Both the position numbers and the translations under genes were made by a program. The notes under the pieces are model-generated. The model was not told the DNA's origin, made no database searches, and saw only the letters and a list, made by a program, of their open reading frames with translations. Positions 22,746-31,474 of a stretch of 64,000 bases of DNA are shown in pieces. How positions within the stretch are numbered: position 1 is the first letter of the stretch; the number at the start of each line of letters is the position of its first letter. The DNA comes from Peromyscus leucopus. Lineage: Eukaryota; Chordata; Mammalia; Rodentia; Cricetidae. The DNA lies in NCBI RefSeq assembly GCF_004664715.2, contig NC_051063.1, forward strand, positions 109,874,829 through 109,938,828, read 5' to 3'.

Positions 22746-23468
22746 TTAAAATAGATGTGGAACTATACCATATCCAACCTGGATATATGCACACTGTGAG
22801 CAGTATACTATTTTATTAATTTTGGATTTCTGCAACAAATTGACCATATGCTGACAACTGAAATAATACATTATTTCTCACAGTTTGGAGAGCTAAGTCC
22901 ACTATTAATGAGGCAGCAGGTGCACAGGGAGGACTCACTTCCTTGTTCACAAATTTTCTGTAACAAGTCTTTTATATATATATATATAGCCTGTCCATCC
23001 TTATGAGGACACTAATGTCACCACAAGGGATCTACTCCCAAGAATGAATTATAACACACTGCCTGATGTTACCACATTAGGAGTTAGGATTTCAACATAT
23101 GAGTTTGTGGACTCCATAACATCCATTATATATTGTTAAGACTATTAGGAACTACTTATGCTTGGAATGAACTATAAATTACTGTGTGATATTTCCAGAT
23201 TCCACTCTTTCACTTAAAACCATTTAATGATGTGTCACTAACAAGAACAAATTCAAAACTCTGCAGGTAATTAGGTCCTGAAAAATTAGCTTTGCTTGCT
23301 ACTCTGGCCTCATTTTCTACCATATTTATTTAATCCTATTGGTTTCTTTGTGGTTCACTTGGGATAAGTCAGATACATTGGGGATGTTAGCATTGTAAGG
23401 TTTGACTTCTGCCTAAACTGGCCATCAACAGTGCCTCTGTGTCCCTGGCTTATGTCTATTTACAAGCT
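22746..23468. other. Unique intergenic stretch
   Basis: No gene or repeat family recognised. There is a short (TA)n at 22974-22988. Confidence 0.45.
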
Positions 23469-23469
23469 T

Positions 23470-23479
23470 CTCTGGCTTT
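23470..23479. repeat. Target-site duplication, left copy
   Basis: CTCTGGCTTT, identical to 24491-24500 on the far side of the inverted LINE-1. It directly abuts the T/A-rich (antisense poly-A) end of the element. Confidence 0.8.
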
Positions 23480-23968
23480 TCCTTTTTTAAAAAATTTTGT
23501 AATTTAATTTGATTTTACATTTCAGCCATGGATTTATTCCCCTGTCCTCCCTCCTCCTGCCCCCCTTCCCCTAATCTACCCCCCATTCCCATCTCCTCCA
23601 GGGCAAGGACTCCCCTGGGGATTCAGTTCAGCCTGGTAGATTCAGTCAAGGCAGGTCCAGTGCCCTCCTCCCTTCACCCAGGCTGAGCAAAGTGTCCCAA
23701 CATAGGCCCCAGGCTCCAAAAAGCCAGCTCATACACTAAGGACAGGTCCCGGTCCCACTGCCAGGGGGCCTCCCAAACAGTTCAAGCTAATCAACTGTAT
23801 CACCTATCCAGAGGGCCTGATCCAGTTGGGGGCTCCTCAGCTATTGGTTCATAGTTCCTGTGTTTCCACTAGTTCAGCTATTTGTCCCTGTGCTTTTTCC
23901 AATCGTGGTCTCAACATCTCTTGCTCATACAATCCCTCCTCTTTCTCGCTGATTGGACTCCTGGAGCT
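23480..23968 (-). mobile_element. LINE-1, 3' half (sense on minus strand)
   Basis: The reverse complement reads as LINE-1 3' UTR from 'agctccaggagtccaatc' to the A-rich tail (seen on the plus strand as 'ccttttttaaaaaattttgt'). It aligns with 350-808. Together with 23969-24490 it forms one insertion whose 5' half is flipped. Confidence 0.9.
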
Positions 23969-24490
23969 AACCCAGACTCAGAAAGACAAACATGGTAGGT
24001 ACTCACTCATAGGTGGATAGTAGATGTAAAGCAAAGGATGACTAGACTACTACTCACAACTCCAGGGAGGCTACTTAGTAAAGAGGACCCTAAGAAAACA
24101 CAGAGATCACCCAATGACAGAGAAATGGATGAGATCTACATGAGCAAACTGTACACGAGGGGGCGTAGTGAAGGGCAAGGGTCAGGGGAAAGAGAACTTA
24201 AGGGAGTGGGAGAACCCAGCTGGATCAAGAACATAGAAGGAGAACAAGGAAAGAGAGACCATGATAAATGAAGACCCCATGGGAATAGGAAGAAGAAAGT
24301 CCTAAAGAGGTCCCCAGAAATCTGCAAAGATACCTCCACAATAGACAACTGGCAATGGTTGAGAGAAAGCCCGAACTGACATGCTCTGGTGATTGGATGG
24401 CTGAACACCCTAACCACCATGGTAGAAATCTCCTACAATGACTGATTGAAGCAGATGCAGAGATCCACGGCCAGGCCCCAGGTGGAGCTA
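23969..24490 (+). mobile_element. LINE-1, inverted 5' half with end of ORF2
   Basis: On the plus strand this begins with the last codons of ORF2 (the residues TQTQKDKHGRYSLIGG before a stop, a form of the conserved ORF2p C-terminus TQKDKxxxxSLIGG) and runs through the first half of the 3' UTR to 'aggtggagct'. It stops where the 3' half at 23968 begins in the consensus. Only about 17 codons of ORF2 remain, so it has no function. The junction shares 'agct' microhomology. Confidence 0.9.
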
Positions 24491-24500
24491 CTCTGGCTTT
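24491..24500. repeat. Target-site duplication, right copy
   Basis: CTCTGGCTTT, identical to 23470-23479, immediately after the last LINE-1 base. Confidence 0.8.
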
Positions 24501-25247
24501 AAGTAGTCACTTCAAACCTGTTTGTTTGAAGCTCCACTGACTTCCTGACATAGCTGATTTCCTTCCTTGAACTTCCCCTGGGCTGTTTGAGAAGTTACTG
24601 ATTATGTATGCATCTCTGGGATGATCTGATTCCCCTTGAGTACAAATATCCAAAATATATCTCTTGAGTTTGGGGTCCATCAATAGTATTGTTGTGAAGT
24701 ATTCCACCTCTTTGGAGCTTTTACAGAAATCTTATGTACCTTTAGGCTATAAAAATGAATCTTTTTATTATTGTTATACAGCTGAAGTCTGCCATGCCTT
24801 AGTCATAACATGGTCTTTTCTCTTCTTTCTGGGACATGACATGATCTCCTAATATAGACATGTCATTTAAACTAAATTCCTTTGACTATGCTAGGCCATG
24901 ACTACCCAACTCTAATTTGATTGCACTAACTATGCAAAGATCTAGTTTTGAATGAGATTGTATTTGTAGGTGCTGGTGAGATGTCAATTACATCTCTTTG
25001 ACCTCTAAACACACATGTCTGTCAGTCAAGATGTAACTACACCCAAACGTTGCCCAAATCTTAAGTAGTCCCATATCTAATTTTAACTGCAATTTTATCT
25101 AAAGGTTAAAAACAAACAAAAACTAAATTTCATCATTTAAATGATTCTAACAATGTACCAGTAAGGCTTTACTTATTATCTATTCCAGGACTAGATGTAT
25201 CTCCATGTTTAGACCTATGTGATTCTAGAGAATAGCACATTTTCTTC
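24501..25247. other. Unique intergenic stretch
   Basis: No gene or repeat family recognised. Frames are under 70 codons. Confidence 0.45.
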
Positions 25248-25594
25248 TGTAATTGTTTCTTTGTTGCTGTGATAAAACACTGATCCAAAGGAACTTGAGT
25301 GAGGAAAGGGTTTACTTGGCTTATAGTCCCAATCACAGTCTATCACCAATGAGAGAAGTCATGAAGTACCAGAAACAGAAAACATGGAAGGAAGCTACTC
25401 TGCTCCCTGCCTTATCCAGCCCAGGCCCACCTCTTTGGGGATGGCTCAGTCCACAGTGGTTTGAGTCCTCACACCTCTACTGTCATTAAGAAATTGCCTC
25501 ACAGACATGGCCACAGTCCAATCTGATCAATTTCCCAACCGAGGTTCCTTCATCCTGGGTGTGTCAAATTGACAGCCAAGATTGGCTATCACAC
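25248..25594 (-). mobile_element. Rodent medium-reiterated repeat, near complete (family A)
   Basis: The plus strand runs 'tgttgctgtgataaaacact', 'gaggaaagggtttacttggc', 'gatggctcagtccacagtgg', 'caatttcccaaccgaggttc', 'gtgtcaaattgacagcc'. This is the full length of a common rodent repeat in reverse orientation, whose 3' end is also seen at 812-1016 and 5' end at 52763-52920. The family name is uncertain. The frame at 25253-25489 is internal to it. Confidence 0.7.
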
Positions 25595-25981
25595 TAAGAA
25601 ATGTGGAATTAATCCTCAAAGCAATGGGAAAACACTGGATTATTCTAAGCAAAAGAGGGCCACCACCAGGTTTCCATTGTTCTTTTCTCTTCTTCTAAAT
25701 ACAGTACTACATACTAGATATTCCTATTCTAAAAGGGATGGTATGAAAGAATATAAACTCACTGGGCCAAATTCCACCAGGTGAAGCATGTCATCAATCT
25801 GTTCCTGAATTATATGTCTTCTGAATCCCCAGGGGAATCTATACCTGTCTACCCATTTTCTTCTTGAAAATATCTTGGGAGTCCAGGGATCTTCCTTTTG
25901 TAACCCAATGTCCATTGCTTCATTTCTCTGGTAATGGACATTCTCTAAATTCCTGTTTCGCACTATTATTTGTCATCATAT

Positions 25982-26453
25982 GTGTGGTGGTTTTAATAAG
26001 AATGGCCCCCATAGGCTAATGCGTATGAGTACTCAGTCACCGAGGAGTGGATCTGTTTGAAATGTTTTGAAGGATTAGGAGGTGTGACCTTATTGGAGGA
26101 AGCTTTGAGGTTTCAAAAGTCCACACCAGGACAAGCATCTCTCTCTGTCTCTGCCTCTCTGTCTCTCTGTCTGTGTCTGTGTTCCTCTGTCTCTGGCTCT
26201 GTCTGTGCCTCTGTCTCTGTCTCTCTCTCTGTCTCTGTGTCTCTGTCTCTGTCTTTTTGTCTCTCTGTATGTGGAGCAGTAGCACTGATGTACTGTTCCA
26301 GTGCCATGCAGTTTACCATCCTCCCTGTCTCCTGCAGTAATGATAAGGGACTAAGCCTTTGAAACTGTAAGCAAGACCCAAATTAAATGCTTTGTTTTAT
26401 GAGTTGCCTTGGTCATGGAGTCTCTTCACAGTAATAGAACAGGGACTAAGACA
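25982..26453 (+). mobile_element. URR1-like rodent repeat with an expanded CT-rich core
   Basis: The start 'gtgtggtggttttaataaga' then 'atggcccccataggctaat', the middle 'gaggtttcaaaagtccacac', and the end 'aaactgtaagcaagacccaa', 'gttgccttggtcatggagtc', 'tcttcacagtaatagaacag' follow a rodent repeat that I remember as URR1 (a hAT-type non-autonomous DNA transposon). The internal CT segment at 26137-26267 is much longer than I would expect. Confidence 0.65.
26137..26267. repeat. (CTGTCT)n-like pyrimidine-rich microsatellite
   Basis: About 130 bases of irregular CTGTCTCT units inside the URR1-like element. All three frames on both strands stay open because no stop codon can form, which explains the ORFs of 68-101 codons here. 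Confidence 0.85.
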
Positions 26454-28652
26454 GGACATAAGACTTCTCTACAACTCTACAAGGCATCATAGAATCCTTT
26501 ACCCACTTCTGCTTTGATGGAGATGGTTGTTTGCATCCATGAGATGCACACCTCATCTCTTCACAGATGTTTTATTAAGTATAACCTTTTGCACTCTCTG
26601 TATTATCTCAGTGTGTTCCACATTATCAAGTATTGCTTTGTTTTGCTTAGCATTTTCTTTCCTAATTTATTCTTTGTTCCTATTTTATTTAGTTATATTT
26701 GCCTTCACAGAAAACCAATGTGACGTCTTCTCTACACTACGAAAATCATCAGGTGAATATGAAAGTTCTTCATTAACAAATTCTACTTTCAGTCTCACAC
26801 TAAACATCAAAGTAAAGCTGTTTGATACTTTATAGTTACGGTTGTCTTTATCCTCATAATCATAGTCTCCTCATATTGTTATGCGACTTCACTAAAAATA
26901 CCATTAGAGCCCATGGCTCTACAACTGTTTTTTACATAATGATACATGTATTTTCTAAGATGAAATATTTATCTCCTGTTTTCTTACTTTCCTTCTCAGA
27001 CAGACCTCACCTAATTCAAGTGAATTCAGAAGCTTTGTTATTTACCAGCAAATTGTTTATGGCAATCTTGGCCTTTTCTATAATCAGCCTCAAAGCTAAT
27101 TAGCTAATCCTGCCAACTTTTCCATATGCTTTAAGTATTTGTTACAATATCATACTTGTTATAGGTACTGAAATCTGCATTGATATCCTGGGAATACTAC
27201 AACAATTTACCACAAGCTGGGTACATTAATGTAATATGAATGAATTCTTTCACAATTCTGGAGTACATAAATTTACAAAAAAGATTCTGTCAGGGATATT
27301 GCCTCCTAAAAAAAGTCTCAGAAACAAAACAAATTGTTCTTCTATTAATTTTCCCTAGAGTGTAGTGGTTGCTGGCAGGCCTTGGCATTCCTTAGCCTAT
27401 TCTCTAGTCTGCCACTGTCATATAGAAACCTTCTCTCTTGTGTTTCTCTATGTGTTCTCATGGTTATAAGGAATCCAACTATGTTTGTGGGCCCTTTGTA
27501 ATCTCTTACTATTTCATCTTAACTTGATTATATCTGTAAAGTTTGTATTTCAAATAAGGTCACATGTTTAGCTATTTGAGACTGAGACTGAAAAAAATAC
27601 TTTTGTGTGTATGGGTAGAGGACAAAACTCAGAATACACTACACATCATCACTAAACTTTGATATTTGAGACCAAAAATAGTTGGATACAATGAGAAGAC
27701 TCAAGGTTTGCTTGAATTAAGACCAATAATTTCCTAATGATAATTAAAAGTAAAATGTGAGGGTGTTTTAAAAATAATGAGGATATTGCTTTAAGAAAAA
27801 AAAAGTTATCTTATATATTTTCCTACTATTTAATAGTAATAGTGAAAAAAATTTAAAACCTCCAGGGTTTACAGTTATCTCAAAGGGCCAACCTGGAGTC
27901 AGTGTGAATCAGCTTCCTCATTAGAGAAGGAGATCATGTTTTATAATAAGTGTTTTTGGTTGGCTCCTTCTTCTACTAATTTCATAAGCAAAAAAAATAA
28001 TAATGTTGACCATTTCTGAAAATTTAAGAATATTCTTCATTAGCAAGGGTAGAAGTTGGGTTATTTGCTTTTGTCTCTAAACACTTCATCTGTATTCTGG
28101 GAATTTTTTCTAGCCAATAAGATGATTCCAAATTGATCAAATTCCTAATTGAATGTGATCATTAGCAGAGCTATGGAACAAAAAAATGCCTTCCAGATTA
28201 CCTATTAAAACAACTCTTGTTGTATATGGAACTTTATGGTACAGATAGGTCAAATGCCCTACTCAATGACAAATAATGGGTTCACAGTGGGGTCAAGCAA
28301 ATATCATGAAAACTTTTATAATTGAAGTGAGTATAATAGAAGTATAAAACCATCCATCTGTATGTTTGTGTATGAGTGCACACACATGCTATATTGTAGA
28401 TTATTTCTCCTGTGGCAATATATGAACTATAGTTCAGATCTTTACTTAAATTAGCACTACATTTTTATTAATCCATTTTAAATATAGTGTTCCTAAGACA
28501 TGATAGAAGCCTAAAACACTATTACTAGACAACAGAACCAATAGCAGTATATTGTACTTGTCAATGAGAAGGCATTAGGGAATAACAGGCTTAGTTCTAG
28601 TTTCTCACGGAAGTATTCACTGACTCAAGTCATCATTATTTGTGATATATAC

Positions 28653-28654
<2 letters not shown>
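26454..28654. other. Unique AT-rich intergenic stretch
   Basis: About 2.2 kb with no recognised gene or repeat. Frames reach 102 codons (26527-26835), with a hydrophobic, low-complexity composition from T-rich DNA. Confidence 0.45.

Positions 28655-28655
<1 letters not shown>

Positions 28656-28698
<43 letters not shown>
28656..28698. repeat. (GT)n microsatellite
   Basis: About 21 pure GT dinucleotides. Confidence 0.95.
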
Positions 28699-28700
<2 letters not shown>

Positions 28701-28825
28701 CACACATATGACAATGGCAATTAGAAAAGACAGGAACCTGTTAAGGAAGACAAGCCACATGAAAACACAATGTGCTCCAGCTATAATATGTCCGTCTGCA
28801 GTGAAACCCCTACACCTTCGGTTAA

Positions 28826-28856
28826 ACACACACACAGGGAGAGAGAGAGAGAGAGG

Positions 28857-28906
<50 letters not shown>
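28826..28906. repeat. Compound (CA)n(GA)n microsatellite
   Basis: Five CA units then about 34 GA units with one GGGG interruption. The frames crossing it encode Arg-Glu or Ser-Leu repeats and are artefacts. Confidence 0.95.
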
Positions 28907-28910
<4 letters not shown>

Positions 28911-28928
28911 AAGATTAAAAGAGCCAGA
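28907..28928 (+). mobile_element. LINE-1 3' UTR, short part left of the LTR
   Basis: 'agattaaaagagccagag' matches the LINE-1 3' UTR of the type that continues at 29452 ('ggatatctgctgtgaaatag'). The LTR at 28935 was inserted between the two parts. Confidence 0.5.
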
Positions 28929-28934
28929 GTATCA
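28929..28934. repeat. LTR target-site duplication, left
   Basis: GTATCA, repeated at 29446-29451. Confidence 0.8.
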
Positions 28935-29445
28935 TGTGGTATTGTATTCCCCCAAATATTGTGCATGCTAATAAACTTATCTGGGGTCAGAGACAGAGCA
29001 GTCACAATATTAAACATAAAGGATAGGCAGTGGTAGCACATGTCTTTAATCCTAGCATTCCAGAGGCAGAAATCCATGTGTTCAAGGATATAGACAGGCA
29101 TGGTGACTCATCACACCTTTAATCACAGAAAGCAAGTCTTTAATCCCATGGAGTGGTGGTAGAAAGCAGAAAGGTATATAAGGTGTGAGGACCAGAAACT
29201 AGAAGCATTTTGCCTGGTTAAGCATTTGGCCTGATTAAGCATTCAGGCTTTTGAGCAGCAGTTCAGCTGAGAGCCATTCTGGATAAGGACTCAGAGGCAT
29301 CCAGTCTGAGGAAACAAGACCAGTTGAGGATCCTGTGAGGTGAGGTAGCTGTGGCTTGTTCTGTATCTCTGATCTTGCAGCTTCACCCCAATAACTGGCC
29401 CCAGGTTTGCTCTTATTAATAAGAACTGTTAAGATTCATGCTACG
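28935..29445 (+). mobile_element. Solo LTR (class II ERV type) with embedded B1-like segments
   Basis: A 511-base element that begins TGTGGTATTG and ends ATGCTACG (expected CA, one substitution), bounded by exact 6-bp duplications GTATCA. That combination is what class II retroviral LTRs leave. Inside are 'ttcccccaaatattgtgcat', 'gctaataaacttatctgggg', two B1-like pieces at about 29020-29080 and 29092-29150, and a T/A-rich 3' part. No internal viral sequence remains. I recognise it as a frequent cricetid repeat but cannot name it. The frame at 28781-29101 is accidental. Confidence 0.7.
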
Positions 29446-29451
29446 GTATCA
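29446..29451. repeat. LTR target-site duplication, right
   Basis: GTATCA, identical to 28929-28934. Confidence 0.8.
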
Positions 29452-29955
29452 GGATATCTGCTGTGAAATAGTGCCTTCTAGACACAATAGGGAAACTGCA
29501 CCTGTGAAATCGCAACAATATGGTTACCTAAATAATATTTGCATAATGACAACACCACTTGACTTGCCAATCTGGGTGGAGGATATTTCACAAGGTCCCA
29601 ATCCTAGATAAAAAGATACAGGCAACCAATCTATGTCTGATGAGAAAAGGAGAATCAGTTTTTTTCCAGGGAGGATGTCCCTGATAGATTATCTAATCCA
29701 AAATGGTCAGCCCTAAACATGTACACATACTGGAAACATTAAAGGAACTTAATAGGATATATCTTCTCTATTTATTTATCTACCTACCTACCTATCTATC
29801 CATCTATCTATGTAACAATAATAAATGACAAAGAAAAGGTCATGAATTCTAAAGGGTGTGGAGAAGATGGGGAGGAGATTGAAGAGGAAGGAGGAATACT
29901 GATGGTATAAATATAATACTCATATATGAAGTTCTAAAATAAAGTAAAAAATGGT
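29452..29955 (+). mobile_element. LINE-1 3' UTR, main part, older subfamily
   Basis: 'ctgtgaaatagtgccttcta', 'gacacaatagggaaactgca', later 'aacaataataaatgacaaag' and 'aaaggtcatgaattctaaag', then an A-rich end 'ttctaaaataaagtaaaaaa'. This follows a murid LINE-1 3' UTR type different from the copy at 38350. It contains a (CTAC/CTAT)n microsatellite at 29768-29810. It is interrupted at its 5' side by the LTR. Confidence 0.65.
29768..29810. repeat. (CTAC/CTAT)n microsatellite
   Basis: Tetranucleotide units inside the LINE-1 3' UTR. Confidence 0.85.
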
Positions 29956-30154
29956 ACACGAATACTCAAATTTAGTAAGATATACACAGATTTTAATTAT
30001 AACATATTTATCTTTATCATAATATTTGAGTAATGAATTTATTTTTTTTTAAGTTTCTCATAGATTTCTTCCTGCTTTTCCACCATCAACAAAGTCAATG
30101 CTGCTTATAGTTAAGGTTTCAAAGTACCATGGATCTCTTTGCCTGGCATTCTTA

Positions 30155-30170
30155 AAACAAACAAACCAAA

Positions 30171-30224
<54 letters not shown>

Positions 30225-30366
30225 GTACAACTATAACTGTAATAGAAATCAGAAGAAAATGGTTAGGAATTGGTTTCTCCTGCTTTCTTGTAGGATCTTG
30301 GCATAAACAGTGGTCATCAGGCCTGTGTTTAAGAGCCTCCATCAGCTAAGCCATTTCACCAGCTCA
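30155..30366 (-). mobile_element. B4/B2-type SINE with long (GT)n
   Basis: The reverse complement starts 'gctggtgaaatggcttagct', has 'caggcctgatgacc', and ends in (CA)n at 30173-30220 plus 'gtttgtttgttttaag'. It has the tRNA-derived head and a CA-rich tail. The frames crossing it (30058-30342 and 30098-30349) are not genes. Confidence 0.65.
30173..30220. repeat. (GT)n microsatellite
   Basis: 24 pure GT dinucleotides in the tail of the antisense SINE. Confidence 0.95.
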
Positions 30367-30369
30367 TGA

Positions 30370-30515
30370 CTTTGAACTTGATCCTTCTTCCTCATCCTTC
30401 CATGTCTGGGGATTACAGATGGGTACAGATATTTCCAATTATCAGGTGCGGGAACCCAGGATTTCATGCATATTAGATAAACATTCTACCAACTAAGCAA
30501 TATCGTTATCTATCA
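30370..30515 (-). mobile_element. Old B4 (ID_B1) SINE fragment
   Basis: Antisense: 'gaacttgatccttcttcctc', 'tctggggattacagatgggt', 'gggaacccaggatttcatgc', 'attctaccaactaagc'. This resembles the reverse complement of a tRNA-like head joined to a B1-like arm. It is diverged and lies directly after the SINE at 30155-30366. Confidence 0.55.
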
Positions 30516-30639
30516 ACTAGCATCTACCCTATGTTTGCTTTCCTCCATTTAAAATGCTCAAAAGAAATGATTTTTTGAAACAAAATTAAAGCTAATTAAG
30601 AAAAAAGTGCCACTTTGAGATCTTTGGCAGTAGTTAACT

Positions 30640-30829
30640 CTGCAGCTCACACATGATTGAGCCTGTATGATAATGAGTATTCAGAGATGGGTAATGCCTT
30701 GGGGACACTCACCAACCTAAGACAGAGCACCTGTGTGGCCTGGGCAGGCATCTCCATAACAGGTAAGGTGACCTGCTGATATCCCATGCAACTTAAGTCA
30801 GAAGCTCATTTTTTAGTAAAAGGGGGACC
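30640..30829 (+). mobile_element. 3' end of an ERV internal region with polypurine tract
   Basis: The sequence upstream of the LTR includes 'gcatctccataacaggtaag' and 'gatatcccatgcaacttaag' and ends in the polypurine tract AAAAGGGGGA at 30818-30827, which primes plus-strand synthesis in retroviruses. The LTR starts three bases later. No env, pol or gag reading frame is left. The left end is not defined. Confidence 0.6.
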
Positions 30830-31105
30830 TGTAGGTCCCTGGCCCCTGTTTTGGGTAACTGTTGCTTTGCTTGCTGACCTTGACCTTGATATCCTTCCTA
30901 TGCTAATTTCCTGCCTGGTGCCACCCTCCTGAATGCTTAAGGGAAGTTCCTTGTCTGTGTATCTTGCACAATGGGCGTTAACAGCTTAGATTCAAGATTG
31001 TAAAACATCAGTAGCAAACTTCTGCCCTCCGAGGTTCTCCCATTGTGCTGTAAGCCTGTAAATAAGACCTCTTCCCTTCTTCAATAAATGGCATTCCATT
31101 CGGCA
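30830..31105 (+). mobile_element. 3' LTR of an endogenous retrovirus (class II-like)
   Basis: A 276-base LTR that starts TGTAGGTCCC right after the polypurine tract and ends TTCGGCA. It holds a poly-A signal (aataaa at 31083-31088) near the end of R, after 'ctgtaagcctgtaaataaga'. There is no full provirus in the window, so this is a truncated 3' end. An A/T-rich stretch follows (31106-31155). Confidence 0.65.
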
Positions 31106-31155
31106 TTAAAAAATAAATAAATAAAAAATAAAATAAACAAAAATAAAAATAAAAA
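31106..31155. repeat. A-rich (TAAA)n low-complexity tract
   Basis: 'taaataaataaaaaataaaa' and similar, between the LTR and a B4 tail. Confidence 0.85.
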
Positions 31156-31235
31156 TAACAAGGTACAAAGTAGTTGGGAAGACACCCAGTTTTCACCTCT
31201 GGCCTCCACACACACAAACAAACACATACTTATAT
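31155..31235 (+). mobile_element. B4 (ID_B1) SINE, 3' tail only
   Basis: 'gttgggaagacacccagttt' and 'tcacctctggcctccacaca' with (CA)n form the well-known B4 3' end. The head is absent. The ERV may have replaced or displaced it. Confidence 0.55.
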
Positions 31236-31283
31236 AAAATATACAAACCAAAAAAAAAAAAATCAAACAAAAAAAATATATAA

Positions 31284-31470
31284 GCCAGGTAGTGGTGGTA
31301 CACGTCCTTAATCCCAGCACTCAGGAAGCAGAGCCAGGCAGATCTCTGTTAGTTTGAGGCCAGCCTGGTCTACAGAGCAAGATACAGGACAGGCACCAAA
31401 ACCACACAAAGAAACTCTGTCTCAAAAAAACCAAAAATAAGCAAACAAACAAATAAATAAATAAATACAG
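31284..31470 (+). mobile_element. B1 SINE
   Basis: Sense B1: 'gccaggtagtggtggtacac', 'taatcccagcactcaggaag', 'tttgaggccagcctggtcta', 'gaaactctgtctcaaaaaaa' and an A-rich tail with (AAAT)n. It is moderately diverged. Confidence 0.85.
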
Positions 31471-31474
31471 AAAA

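Noticed and set aside
23826..24020. 64-codon frame with a LINE-1 ORF2 C-terminus as a fusion protein
   Set aside because: Its first part is antisense 3' UTR joined by the 5' inversion. It has no start context or function.
28642..29101. Frames of 72-106 codons encoding Arg-Glu, Ser-Leu or Val-Cys repeats
   Set aside because: They are translations of GT, GA and CT microsatellites, which lack stop codons.
28935..31105. A full provirus between the LTRs at 28935-29445 and 30830-31105
   Set aside because: The two LTRs differ in sequence and length, the first has its own exact duplication pair, and SINE and LINE sequence lies between them.
31081..31111. ttaaaa after the LTR at 31105 and ttaaaa before tgctcaaaag at 30549 as a duplication pair of a 551-base LTR
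   Set aside because: The polypurine tract places the LTR start at 30830, and an AT-only 6-mer match is weak evidence.
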